From: Bacillus ndiopicus
GTDB lineage: Bacteria > Bacillota > Bacilli > Bacillales_A > Planococcaceae
NCBI RefSeq assembly: GCF_000612805.1
Contig: NZ_HG964404.1
Location: 459,091 to 523,090 of the forward strand
DNA length: 64,000 nt
Direction of reading: 5' to 3'
In this document: positions 33,921 through 43,350 of the stretch, one piece after another
Position numbering within the stretch: position 1 is the stretch's first letter
Layout: every line of letters starts with the position of its first letter
Program-made: the position numbers and the translations under genes
Notes under the pieces: model-generated
Seen by the model: only the letters and a program-made list of their open reading frames with translations
Database searches by the model: none
Told to the model about the DNA's origin: nothing

Positions 33921-35723
33921 ATGGCAACATTAAAACGAAGCGAAGTAAAACTAGCAGAAACATGGAATCTAGAAGATTTATTTAAAACAGAGCAACAATT
34001 TGAGGATGCAATTGCAGATGTAAAAACATACGCAGCTACAACTGAAGCAAAATATAAGGGGCAAATTACAAATGATGAAAAAGCGATTGAAGTCATCGCT
34101 GCATATGAAACGTACCTCGAGAAAATAATGCCAATTACAACATTTGCTTTTCTTTCTCAAAATGTGGATCAAACGAATAGCGATTCACAATTGCGTTCTG
34201 CAAAAGTGTCACAGCTTTCGGCTTCTTTAAATTCAAAACTGTCATTTATTCAAAGTGAGCTTTTACAGCTTGATGAGGACATTTTACGCGGAGCAAGCTC
34301 GCTTGCCCCACAATATGCTCATTTTATCGATAAGCTATTGCGTCAAAAAGAATACCAGCTACACCCGCAGGCAGAAAAAGCGCTTGCGTCTTTCGGCACA
34401 ACATTTGGCGCTGCCTTTGAGCTTTACTACATTACAAAATTAGTAGATCTGCAATTCCCAGATTTCGAAGTGAACGGCAAAAGCTACCCACTTAGCTATA
34501 ATTTATTTGAAGGTGACTGGGAATTTGAAAATGATACGGCTATTCGCCGCGCTGCCTTCCATGCATTCCATCAGAAATTGCAAGACTACCAGCACACGAC
34601 AGCGAAAACTTATGATACACATATTCAACGAGAAAAATCTGAGGCTGATTTACGCGGCTATCATTCAGTTTTTGACTTCTTATTACAATCTCAAGAAGTA
34701 GACCGCACATTGTATGATAGACAAATTGATTTAATTATGACGGAGCTTGCACCACATATGCGCCGCTATGCAAAATTACTGCAAAAGGTGCATGGCTTAG
34801 AGCAAATGACTTTTGCAGATTTAAAAATTTCTTTAGACCCTGCATATGAGCCGCAAGTTTCTATCGATGAAGCGCGTAAATATGTGAAGGATGGACTCTC
34901 TATTTTAGGAGCTGATTATGCTGAAATGCTAGATCGCTCATTCGATGAACGCTGGATTGATTTCGCTCAAAATATTGGAAAATCAAATGGTGCATTTTGC
35001 TCTAGCCCATATGGCTATCACCCATATGTATTAATTTCTTGGACAAGTCGTATGAAGCAAGTATTCGTTTTAGCGCATGAGCTTGGCCATGCTGGACATT
35101 TCCATTTAGCGAATACACATCAAAATATTTTTAGCGCTCGCCCATCTATGTACTTTATTGAAGCACCGTCGACAATGAATGAAATGCTGATGGCGCACCA
35201 TTTATTACAAAATGCTAGTGATGCACGCTTTAAACGCTGGGTGATTGCGAAAATGGTTTCACGTACTTACTACCATAACTTTGTAACACATTTATTAGAA
35301 GGTGCTTATCAACGTAAAGTCTATGAAATTATCGACGCTGGTGGCTCTGTCAATGCGCCAAAGCTAAACGAACTAAAACGCAGCGTGCTAGAAGAATTCT
35401 GGGGTGACACTGTGGAAATTACTGAAGGTGCTGAATTAACATGGATGCGCCAACTTCACTACTATAAAGGCTTATATCCATATACGTATTCTGCTGGCTT
35501 AACAATTGCGACAGAAGCCTCGCAGCGCATTTTAGCTGAAGGTGAAACAGCCGTTGCAGATTGGCTCGATATGTTAAAAGCAGGTGGCTCAAAAACACCT
35601 GTTGAATTAGCAAAAATGGCGGGTGTCGATATTACGACAGAGAAACCGTTACGCAATACGATTGCCTATATTGGTAGCTTAATAGATGAGCTTGAAAAAT
35701 TGACAGAAGAGCTTGGTGAATAA
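33921..35723 (+). CDS. pepF: Oligoendopeptidase F, copy 2
   Basis: 600-residue paralogue of the peptidase at 25766, colinear and closely similar throughout; the zinc motif HELGHAGHF and FIEAPSTMNEM are conserved, so both should be active. ATG 33921 has GGAGG upstream. Only substitutions separate the copies, concentrated in the first 120 residues. A strong bidirectional terminator follows. Confidence 0.95.
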   Translation: MATLKRSEVKLAETWNLEDLFKTEQQFEDAIADVKTYAATTEAKYKGQITNDEKAIEVIAAYETYLEKIMPITTFAFLSQNVDQTNSDSQLRSAKVSQLSASLNSKLSFIQSELLQLDEDILRGASSLAPQYAHFIDKLLRQKEYQLHPQAEKALASFGTTFGAAFELYYITKLVDLQFPDFEVNGKSYPLSYNLFEGDWEFENDTAIRRAAFHAFHQKLQDYQHTTAKTYDTHIQREKSEADLRGYHSVFDFLLQSQEVDRTLYDRQIDLIMTELAPHMRRYAKLLQKVHGLEQMTFADLKISLDPAYEPQVSIDEARKYVKDGLSILGADYAEMLDRSFDERWIDFAQNIGKSNGAFCSSPYGYHPYVLISWTSRMKQVFVLAHELGHAGHFHLANTHQNIFSARPSMYFIEAPSTMNEMLMAHHLLQNASDARFKRWVIAKMVSRTYYHNFVTHLLEGAYQRKVYEIIDAGGSVNAPKLNELKRSVLEEFWGDTVEITEGAELTWMRQLHYYKGLYPYTYSAGLTIATEASQRILAEGETAVADWLDMLKAGGSKTPVELAKMAGVDITTEKPLRNTIAYIGSLIDELEKLTEELGE

Positions 35724-35750
35724 GTTGCAATCAGTTTCACAATAGGTCCA

Positions 35751-35799
35751 AAAAAGCGCAAGAAATCCATTTTAACAATATAGATTTCTTGCGCTTTTT
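35751..35799. terminator. Bidirectional terminator between pepF2 and malic enzyme
   Basis: AAAAAGCGCAAGAAATC pairs with GATTTCTTGCGCTTTTT; T-runs on both strands. Confidence 0.88.
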
Positions 35800-35810
35800 A
35801 AACATACTTA

Positions 35811-37019
35811 CTACAGGCTTGGGACTACTGTTACTGGCTGTTGAAATAGCACTGATACCCCTGTATCGATGGCTGCACTCCCAACCGCCTTTGCAACAAC
35901 ACCTACAACGCGCTCATCAAACGCTCTTGGTATAACGTACTCTTCATTCAATTCTTCATCTGATACAAGCGACGCAATTGCTTCAACTGCAGCTATTTTC
36001 ATAGCTTCATTAATATCCGTTGCTCTAACATCTAGCGCCCCACGGAATACACCAGGAAATGCGAGCACATTATTAATTTGGTTAGGATAATCTGAGCGTC
36101 CTGTTCCAATAATACGTACTCCCCATGCTTTGGCATTATCGTATGTAATTTCTGGGTTTGGGTTAGCCAAAGCAAATACAATCGGATCATTATTCATCGA
36201 TTCGATATGTTCCTTTGTTAATAAATTAGCAACGGATACACCGATAAACACATCCGCCCCAACTAATGCATTACTTAAAGTCCCTTGCTGTAATTCACGA
36301 TTTGTTAAGTGCGCAACACTATCTTTAATCGGATTCATCCCTTCTTTACGACCTTTATAAATAATCCCTGTCGTGTCACACATTAAAATATTAGTAAAGC
36401 CCATTTGCACAAGAATACGTAAAATCGCAATGCCGGCTGCACCAGCACCGTTAATAACTACTTTTACCTCGCTAAATTTCTTATTAACAATTTTCAATGC
36501 ATTCGTTAAACCAGCGCCAACGACAATTGCTGTACCATGCTGATCATCATGGAAAACAGGAATTCCACACTCTGCACGTAGTCGATCTTCAATTTCAAAG
36601 CAGCGCGGTGCTGAAATATCCTCTAAATTTATACCGCCAAATGTTGGAGCTAAATGTTTTACTGTTTGCACAATTTCATCTACATTTTTTGTATTTAAGC
36701 AAATCGGCACAGCATCCACATTAGCAAAGCGTTTTAATAATAATGCCTTCCCTTCCATTACTGGTAACGCAGCTTCAGGTCCAATATCACCAAGTCCAAG
36801 CACAGCCGTACCATCTGTTACAACAGCTACAAAATTGCCCTTTACTGTATAGTCATATACAAGAGATGGGTTCTTTTCAATTTCTATGCACGGTGCTGCC
36901 ACCCCAGGTGAATAAGCTAAGCTTAAATCATATTTATCCTCAAGAGGCACCTTTGCTTTTATCTCCATTTTTCCACAATACTCTTCATGTAATTCTAACG
37001 CTTTTTGCATAACATCCAT
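35811..37019 (-). CDS. NAD(P)-dependent malic enzyme
   Basis: Oxidative decarboxylation of malate to pyruvate. About 402 residues, the short bacterial type. Motifs: YSPGVAAPC, VTDGTAVLGLGDIGP, the GKALLLKRFANVDAVPI lysine region, FHDDQHGTAIV, and a Rossmann VINGAGAAGIAI. ATG 37019 is preferred over 37025 because GGGG is only 2 nt from the first. Cofactor preference cannot be read safely. Single-gene unit. Confidence 0.92.
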   Translation of the reverse strand: MDVMQKALELHEEYCGKMEIKAKVPLEDKYDLSLAYSPGVAAPCIEIEKNPSLVYDYTVKGNFVAVVTDGTAVLGLGDIGPEAALPVMEGKALLLKRFANVDAVPICLNTKNVDEIVQTVKHLAPTFGGINLEDISAPRCFEIEDRLRAECGIPVFHDDQHGTAIVVGAGLTNALKIVNKKFSEVKVVINGAGAAGIAILRILVQMGFTNILMCDTTGIIYKGRKEGMNPIKDSVAHLTNRELQQGTLSNALVGADVFIGVSVANLLTKEHIESMNNDPIVFALANPNPEITYDNAKAWGVRIIGTGRSDYPNQINNVLAFPGVFRGALDVRATDINEAMKIAAVEAIASLVSDEELNEEYVIPRAFDERVVGVVAKAVGSAAIDTGVSVLFQQPVTVVPSL

Positions 37020-37025
37020 TTTCAT

Positions 37026-37449
37026 TTCCCCTTTTAGTAATCTGAATTTTCTTTATAGTTACGTATCATATAGCTTCAAAAAAATTAAGTCAACGATAAT
37101 GTTTAATTTATTCTCGAATATACTTAATATTTCTCTAAAAATCATATATATCAACATCTTGCTCATTATTTCACATATAAAAAATTGAAATTATATACAA
37201 AATAATTATTTTTCCAAAATAACAATAAGGTAACGCTTACATTTTTCATCGCTTGTCTATGTATAGTGCTTTTTGTGAAAATATGCACGATTCGTTTTCA
37301 TCAGGAAATTATGAAAGATTTCACAAAGTCCTCGCCGCAATCCAATTAAATTCCGTCACATTTTAGACACATTTATTTTCACCTTTCATGTGTATTTTAA
37401 AAATTCAAAAAATAGTGTAAAGTTGAGCATAGAGAAAGAAGGCGATTTT
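37026..37449. other. AT-rich divergent intergenic region, no gene seen
   Basis: About 420 bp between the malic enzyme and the TSUP gene. Strongly AT-rich, with no credible frame, repeat or RNA structure noticed. It must hold promoters for both divergent genes, which I could not assign. Confidence 0.5.
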
Positions 37450-38187
37450 TTGTTAATGTTATTATTTTTGATAGGCTTTTTAGGCAATATTATCGGCACA
37501 CTCGCTGGTGGCGGTGGACTCATAACATTGCCAACCATGCTTTTAATTGGCATGCCTGTACACTCTGCAATCGGAGCAAATAAAGTGGCAAGCGCCGTTA
37601 GTGCACTATCCAATTTTTACTCCGCTCTACGCCATAAAGAAGTTACTTTTGCAGAAGCACGTCCCATAGCCATATTATGCTTTAGTGGTGGCTTGCTTGG
37701 TGGCTTAATTGCCTCGTTTTTATCGAGCAAAGTACTAACCGTTATTGCGCTATGCTTACTTATTTTTGCTTTTACGCTATCTTTTCTAGGGAAAACGAAT
37801 TTCGGTGAAAAAGCCGTGTTGGAGCTAAGGCATCGCACACGCGCCCTATTAATTGGTGTTGGTATTTATGATGGGATGTTTGGACCTGGTAGTGGAACAT
37901 TGCTATTATATATTTATGCAAGCGCTGGCTTAAGCTATATGAAGGCTGTCGTATTAGGTCGTGTTGGCGTTTTTGCTACATGCTTTGGTGCAGCTATTAC
38001 ATACATATTAACTGGACAAATTTTATGGATGGAAACATTATCGTTAATGGCTGGTGCGATTATCGGTGCGCAAATCGGTTTACTACTTTCGCGGAAAGTG
38101 AGCAATAAGCTTGCCAGCCATTTATTGCGTATTATTACGGTTATTTTAATCGCCCAACTAGCTTACGACTTACTTGTGTTATCGTAA
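37450..38187 (+). CDS. TSUP family (TauE/SafE) membrane exporter
   Basis: About 245 residues with eight hydrophobic segments. Signature IIGTLAGGGGLITLPTML in the first helix pair and IGANKVASAVSALSNF; the second half repeats the theme with GIYDGMFGPGSGTLL. The family exports sulfite, sulfoacetate or other small anions. TTG 37450 has AAGAAGG 7 nt upstream; ATG 37456 is an alternative, and the longer frame from 37390 lacks a site. The protease gene starts 12 bp downstream. Confidence 0.87.
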   Translation: MLMLLFLIGFLGNIIGTLAGGGGLITLPTMLLIGMPVHSAIGANKVASAVSALSNFYSALRHKEVTFAEARPIAILCFSGGLLGGLIASFLSSKVLTVIALCLLIFAFTLSFLGKTNFGEKAVLELRHRTRALLIGVGIYDGMFGPGSGTLLLYIYASAGLSYMKAVVLGRVGVFATCFGAAITYILTGQILWMETLSLMAGAIIGAQIGLLLSRKVSNKLASHLLRIITVILIAQLAYDLLVLS

Positions 38188-38199
38188 AGGAGGTAGCGA

Positions 38200-39021
38200 A
38201 TGAATCAGCAACAACAGCCCCAAGAGGAACCTTTAACAGAAGAGGAATTTTTGGAGCTCGTGCTAGCAGAACAGGAAAAAGCTTTAGAGGAAGAAAGACA
38301 ACGACGGCTAAACGGACAGCCAAAAATACGACGCCAGCGCCCTGTCGTACGTCTAATCGTTTATTTAATGGCTTTTGCCTTAGTATTTAATACGTTTGCG
38401 ATTATTTTTCAAATTTATTCAATTCCAGCAATTGAATTTATTAAAGTTTCAACGAAGCTATCACAGCAGGAAAATATTCAGCAATATAAAAAAGCAGTTG
38501 TAGAAATTTCATCTGAAAATAGTAAGGGTACAGGCTTTGCTATTTCAGCAGATGGTTATATTGTAACAAATGAGCATGTCATCGATGATGCGCTAGCACT
38601 CACTGTCGTCTTTCCTAACAACGGTTTATATAAGGCACAGGTGATTATGAGCAACCCAACAGTCGATTTAGCGATTTTAAAGGTCGAGGCAAATGAGGAG
38701 CTACCTTATCTACCATTAGCAGATACGTTCCAGCCTGACGCGCAGCATGTCTATGTAATTGGTAACCCGCTTTATTTCACTGGCATCGCGAATGAAGGAG
38801 TCGTATTAGAGCCCCTACTACTTGAAGGCTGGCAGGAGCAGGTTATCATGCTGCAAGCCCCTATTTATAAAGGAAATAGCGGTAGCCCTGTTCTAACTGA
38901 AGACGGTCATGTGGTTGGCGTCGTTTTTGCTACAACGAAGCATGACCAAAATGGGCGGGTTGGCTTATTTGTGCCAATTGAGCTTGTACATCAGGAATTA
39001 CAGCAAATAGCAGAAAAATAG
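38200..39021 (+). CDS. Membrane-anchored trypsin-like serine protease (HtrA-like, no PDZ)
   Basis: 273 residues: a charged cytoplasmic N-terminus rich in Q and E, one transmembrane helix (about 53-72), then a trypsin-like domain facing out. The catalytic triad is H in TNEHVID, D in TVDLAIL and S in GNSGSPV. It lacks a PDZ domain, unlike HtrA/DegP. Probably an extracytoplasmic quality-control protease, co-transcribed with the TSUP exporter. Confidence 0.88.
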   Translation: MNQQQQPQEEPLTEEEFLELVLAEQEKALEEERQRRLNGQPKIRRQRPVVRLIVYLMAFALVFNTFAIIFQIYSIPAIEFIKVSTKLSQQENIQQYKKAVVEISSENSKGTGFAISADGYIVTNEHVIDDALALTVVFPNNGLYKAQVIMSNPTVDLAILKVEANEELPYLPLADTFQPDAQHVYVIGNPLYFTGIANEGVVLEPLLLEGWQEQVIMLQAPIYKGNSGSPVLTEDGHVVGVVFATTKHDQNGRVGLFVPIELVHQELQQIAEK

Positions 39022-39031
39022 TACACGCTAC

Positions 39032-39072
39032 AAATGCCAAAGCGCGGTTCAATCAACGCTTTGGCATTTTTC
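39032..39072. terminator. Bidirectional terminator between protease and yndJ
   Basis: AAATGCCAAAGCG pairs with CGCTTTGGCATTT followed by T. Confidence 0.85.
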
Positions 39073-40617
39073 CCATACCTCAATCTCATAATGGATTTCT
39101 AAAAATTTCAGTCCAAATAAAGTCATTTTATGACTGGCCGTTAAATAGCTTGCTGAAATCGCCTCAATTGTAAATTGCTCTTGCAGTGGTAGCTTGCATA
39201 TAAAGGAGCCTATTGCCAAATAAATTCCTGCATCTATGCCATTTCGGCTTGTTAAATGCAGTTGCCCATTTTCTTCATACAATGATAAAACCCCGACCAT
39301 CGTGGAAAAAGGCAATGGCAAAGCAATATTCATATAGGTCTTATCTGATGAATGCTTTGAATAAATTGCTGTAAAAACACGGCGATTTTTTATTGTGCGT
39401 ATCCATGCTCTCGGATATTCTCGCCCATCCATCTGTTCATCTACAAGTACAATTTTGCCTGTCATCTCTGTTTTCCCTTTGCTTAATGGCAAATTGATTT
39501 GTTGCGTCCATCTACTCAAAGCTTTATAAATAAACGCGAATGGCAAAAACCATCTTTGCCAATGCACTTGCGCAAATAGACGATATGCATCTGTCTGCTC
39601 GTAAAAATGAGGGATAGCGGAATGTAGCTTTGTCGTATCAACAAAATCATCCAAAGATTCTACTAAGCCAGCATGCGCGGCCCCCTCCTCCTTGAGTCTC
39701 CCTCTAATTTGACTAACAGGAAATTGAAATGGCTGCTGCTTCGTTGCTGGTATATATAGCATCCAGGCAAGCACCGTAAAGACACCGAATACATAACAGT
39801 TAACAAAGCCATGAAAACGCAGCATATCCGGAATTTCAACAATGACACGCCCGGTGAAATTACCGTAAGCATATAACACAGACCAGAAAATTGAAAAGCA
39901 AATGGCGGCAATGGACAAACGAATAAAAATCGCCTGCACATAAGGAAATTTCGTGCGCATTGTTATGAAAAACAACAAATAGATAGCAGTGATATAAAGG
40001 ATTGCGGATACCATTTCAATTACTGTCGATAAGGTAATTCCTATCGCCATCATAATTGGACCTGAGATAATAACTGCAACGACGGGCTTGTACAGCGAAC
40101 TTTTTGTAGTACGACCGAGCAGCCCTACCGAAATACAGAGCAGGAAAGCGGAATAATGGAAATGAATCGCCGTCAACCATGTTATAAGAGGTGAAAAGCC
40201 TGTGTCAATTCCTACAGAATAGGCGAAAAACCACATGCCACCAATTACTAAATATATCAGTCCAATATCAATAGCAATTTCTGCCGTATTTATAAATCCT
40301 AGCTGCAAAAAGCGGCGTAAGCCTATTAAACTAATCATCGCGGTTGCTAGTAAATAAAGTGTAGCAGTAACTATAATTATAACTTGATGTGTAGTGAAAG
40401 CTAGTATCGCTACACTAAGTAGACCTATACCTAAAATACCTTGCTCCACCTTCGTTAATCTGACAATGCATTGCACAATAATCGGGACAAATACTAATTG
40501 CGCAAGCGTTAAATAGAAGAAAAAATCCGCCATATCCGCTAACATTGCAACGATAACTAAAAGGAAAATTCCAAGTAATGATAATGGGTTAATCGACCTT
40601 CGTAAATTGCCCAGCAT
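39049..40617 (-). CDS. yndJ: YndJ-like multi-spanning membrane protein
   Basis: 522 residues; the first 300 are about ten hydrophobic segments, followed by a soluble C-terminal domain (FLPFAFIYKALSRWTQQI and onward). It matches the order and type of the B. subtilis yndG-yndH-yndJ operon, where this is the last gene. Its start lies 29 bp inside the yndH coding end, indicating coupling. Function is not established in any organism I know of. Confidence 0.75.
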   Translation of the reverse strand: MLGNLRRSINPLSLLGIFLLVIVAMLADMADFFFYLTLAQLVFVPIIVQCIVRLTKVEQGILGIGLLSVAILAFTTHQVIIIVTATLYLLATAMISLIGLRRFLQLGFINTAEIAIDIGLIYLVIGGMWFFAYSVGIDTGFSPLITWLTAIHFHYSAFLLCISVGLLGRTTKSSLYKPVVAVIISGPIMMAIGITLSTVIEMVSAILYITAIYLLFFITMRTKFPYVQAIFIRLSIAAICFSIFWSVLYAYGNFTGRVIVEIPDMLRFHGFVNCYVFGVFTVLAWMLYIPATKQQPFQFPVSQIRGRLKEEGAAHAGLVESLDDFVDTTKLHSAIPHFYEQTDAYRLFAQVHWQRWFLPFAFIYKALSRWTQQINLPLSKGKTEMTGKIVLVDEQMDGREYPRAWIRTIKNRRVFTAIYSKHSSDKTYMNIALPLPFSTMVGVLSLYEENGQLHLTSRNGIDAGIYLAIGSFICKLPLQEQFTIEAISASYLTASHKMTLFGLKFLEIHYEIEVWEKCQSVD

Positions 40618-41194
40618 ACATCATTAGCCTCCCCATTATCGGATTCATAATGGACACATGAATCGTGTACACTTGCAATGCATCATCATAGCCCTCTTCG
40701 ACAATCACTCTTCCCTCCATCAATGCAGGCAGTGAAATCTCCAAACTTTTCATAACAAAGCGCTGTATCCCTGAACGAATAAGAAGACGGCCCTCATTGG
40801 TGACGGAAAAATGCAAATCAGAATAAAACAAGGCAGGTGATCCTAAATAATCTTTGACGATTTTACGTTCTGTATCAATGGTCATTAGCGCATCAAATCT
40901 ACGCTTCTTATTCTCAAAATAAAAGGTTCGCTCCCACTGTACTTCATAGTCGCCGTTGTCCATTTGCCTACAATTATTGCGAATTTTAAATGGAATATTG
41001 CGTCCTGATTCAGGAAATAGAAAATTGAATTTTGTAGCCAGTTGATAAAAAGGCAGTAATAATTTTGAGCCAGCTTCAATCGTATGCATAACACCTGTCG
41101 CTTCAAAAGGCTCATTTAAAGGAAGTGAATAACGCTCTTGCAATTTAGGATGCAATCTGTCAAAATCTTCACCTAATAATGTTTGGTAAATCAT
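40589..41194 (-). CDS. yndH: YndH-like DUF4166 protein
   Basis: 201-residue protein of the DUF4166 family, with LHPKLQERYSL near the N-terminus and WERTFYFENKKRRFDA in the middle. No membrane segments. The start overlaps the yndG stop (ATGA) and the end overlaps yndJ. Middle gene of the yndGHJ unit; unknown function. Confidence 0.78.
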   Translation of the reverse strand: MIYQTLLGEDFDRLHPKLQERYSLPLNEPFEATGVMHTIEAGSKLLLPFYQLATKFNFLFPESGRNIPFKIRNNCRQMDNGDYEVQWERTFYFENKKRRFDALMTIDTERKIVKDYLGSPALFYSDLHFSVTNEGRLLIRSGIQRFVMKSLEISLPALMEGRVIVEEGYDDALQVYTIHVSIMNPIMGRLMMYAGQFTKVD

Positions 41195-42099
41195 CCTTCC
41201 CTCCTCCTTTTACAACTTTTTGCTGTCGGGCAATTTTGCTGGCATACATAGCCTACAATTGATAGTACAATTAATGCCAAGTTGAACGTTAGAACATTAA
41301 AGGGCCCAATAAATACTTCACTACTCGCAAAGCCCGCCCCGATTGTTAATAACGGAAACAGTACAATCTGAGCTAAATAGAGGCGGCTTTTATTAATTGG
41401 CAAAAGCCAAATAATACCGAATAACATTTCAATGACACCGATAATCCGCACAGCCGATTGTGCGCTCATCCCATCTACTCCACTTAATGCTGTAAAAAGC
41501 GCAACCTCCTCTGGATGTAGTCCAATCAGCTTTGGTATAAGTCCTTGATAAAACCAAATAAAGAAAAATGTAAAGGCAATAAGTATGGATAAAAAGAATC
41601 GGCGGTATTGCATTTTCGGTACTTCACCCGTTTTTAACCACCTTCTTAGCACATCAAAGCTAAGTGCAGTTGCCCAACCCATAACTGGTCGGAATACAAA
41701 ATCAAGTGCTTGCCCTAATTTGCCATAGCGCACCTTATAATCATATTGAGTTAGAAAAGTTAGGGCCTCCCCATTCGGCACGTATTGCCAGAAGCCCTTC
41801 CCCTCCATAATTGGCGAAATCTTTTGCTCCGTTCCAAAATGTAATGAGGATGTTCTTGTGCCGTCCTTTTTATGATGTGTCCCTTTACTTTCACCCCAGC
41901 CCTCTACCGTTAAAAATGGAGCTACTTTCGTTTTATATGTAAAAAGCTGCGGCGCATCTTCTGATTCTTTCGGTCTATATTGTATATCGGAAAATCGCAA
42001 ATCCCACTGTGCATGCAATGCTGGGTTTTGCGTATATTCCCATAGCCGCTCCATCGACGTATCCATTACAATTTCAACATAGATAGGCTTGTGCTTCAT
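41191..42099 (-). CDS. yndG: YndG-like protein: SRPBCC domain fused to DoxX-like membrane domain
   Basis: 302 residues. Residues 1-150 look like a START/SRPBCC lipid-binding fold (YVEIVMDTSMERLWEYTQN...HAQWD). The remainder has four hydrophobic segments of DoxX-like type. It starts the yndGHJ unit, 14 bp after the FAD oxidoreductase gene stop, so all four may share a transcript. Confidence 0.75.
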   Translation of the reverse strand: MKHKPIYVEIVMDTSMERLWEYTQNPALHAQWDLRFSDIQYRPKESEDAPQLFTYKTKVAPFLTVEGWGESKGTHHKKDGTRTSSLHFGTEQKISPIMEGKGFWQYVPNGEALTFLTQYDYKVRYGKLGQALDFVFRPVMGWATALSFDVLRRWLKTGEVPKMQYRRFFLSILIAFTFFFIWFYQGLIPKLIGLHPEEVALFTALSGVDGMSAQSAVRIIGVIEMLFGIIWLLPINKSRLYLAQIVLFPLLTIGAGFASSEVFIGPFNVLTFNLALIVLSIVGYVCQQNCPTAKSCKRRREG

Positions 42100-42113
42100 T
42101 TACTATCCTCCTA

Positions 42114-43250
42114 TTAGTTAGCTTTATCACTTTCTTTAATAACGTTGGCTAAGCAATAATTTTCTACATCAATTTCAGTTTGTAGTCCTTGTGCAAGTGC
42201 CGCCAATTCCTTTCCTAAGTAAGGGCCTGCTGTTAGACCACTTGACCCTAATCCATTGGCAACAAGCACATTCGGCGTACTTGGTAATCTACCTATCACT
42301 GGCAAGGCATTCGGGACAACCGGACGAAAGCCTACTTTAATGGCACTCAGCATCTCATCCTGTAAGGTCGGTGCTAGCTGAAAGGCCTTTTCTAAAATTT
42401 CATAAGCTGCCCCTACAGTTGGGCGCGCATCGAAGCCTTTATCATCCTCATGTGTCGTACCAACCATCATACGTCCGGCTTCAAATGCTAGCATATACAA
42501 AGTGGAAGGTGCCATCACAACAGGCCAATGCTCTGTCTTTTTGTCCTTTAGCTGTAGCTCTAAAATTTGCGCCTTCTGTGGCTTTACTTGCATATCAATT
42601 TGCAGTGGCCGCAATGTTTCATTGCCCCATGCCCCTGTGGTAACAATTATTTCATTAGCATCAATGACCGTATCATTAACAGCTACACCAATTACTCTCC
42701 CATTCGCTACTTGTAAAGAAGCATCTCCCTCTATATATACCGCACCCAGTTTGATTGCTGCATTTTTCATCGCTTCCGTTAGCTTGCGCCCATCCACTCG
42801 TGCTCCACCACTGGCATACGCTGCATACATCGGCTCTGTTATATACGGAAACAATTGTTCAATTTCTTGTGCAGTTAATTTTTTCGTTTCACCAATTTCA
42901 GGTGCCTCAATTTTGCGTTTTTCTGCCAATTTTAAAATTTGCTCAATACGTTGTTCCTCTTGATGAATATGTAATGCCCCAACTTGCTCATAACCAACAT
43001 CTGATTCACCTAACTCAGCTAATTTTTCAACAAGCTGCGGATAATACGCTGCACCATGCTGCGCTAAAAAATACCACGCTTTATTGCGGCGCTGTGACAA
43101 CCACGGACTAATAATACCCGCTGCTACATTTGTCGCCTTACCAGCATCATTACGGTCAATAAATGTCACCTTCGCCTTGTTTTGAGCTAAATGAAAAGCA
43201 GTTGAGGCTCCTAAAATTCCAGCCCCTATTACTACATAATGCTTAGTCAT
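42114..43250 (-). CDS. FAD-dependent amino-acid oxidase-like oxidoreductase (DAO family)
   Basis: About 378 residues with the N-terminal dinucleotide fold VIGAGILGASTAFHLA, D/R at FIDRNDAGKATNVAAG, and a C-terminal VANGLGSSGLTAGPYLG that contacts FAD. It fits DadA/glycine-oxidase-like enzymes acting on D-amino acids or N-methyl amines; the substrate is not clear. ATG 43250 follows AAAGGA; the longer frame to 43292 lacks a site. Immediately upstream of yndG. Confidence 0.85.
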   Translation of the reverse strand: MTKHYVVIGAGILGASTAFHLAQNKAKVTFIDRNDAGKATNVAAGIISPWLSQRRNKAWYFLAQHGAAYYPQLVEKLAELGESDVGYEQVGALHIHQEEQRIEQILKLAEKRKIEAPEIGETKKLTAQEIEQLFPYITEPMYAAYASGGARVDGRKLTEAMKNAAIKLGAVYIEGDASLQVANGRVIGVAVNDTVIDANEIIVTTGAWGNETLRPLQIDMQVKPQKAQILELQLKDKKTEHWPVVMAPSTLYMLAFEAGRMMVGTTHEDDKGFDARPTVGAAYEILEKAFQLAPTLQDEMLSAIKVGFRPVVPNALPVIGRLPSTPNVLVANGLGSSGLTAGPYLGKELAALAQGLQTEIDVENYCLANVIKESDKAN

Positions 43251-43293
43251 GTGAACCATCCTTTCTTCTATAGCTATTATACCATTACGCAAG

Positions 43294-43331
43294 AAAGCTG
43301 TTTAGAAGGGTGTTCCTTACTAAACAGCTTT
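43294..43331 (-). terminator. Terminator after the ABC permease gene
   Basis: AAAGCTGTTTAG pairs with CTAAACAGCTTT. Confidence 0.75.
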
Positions 43332-43350
43332 CATTCTTATAACGCTTTCT

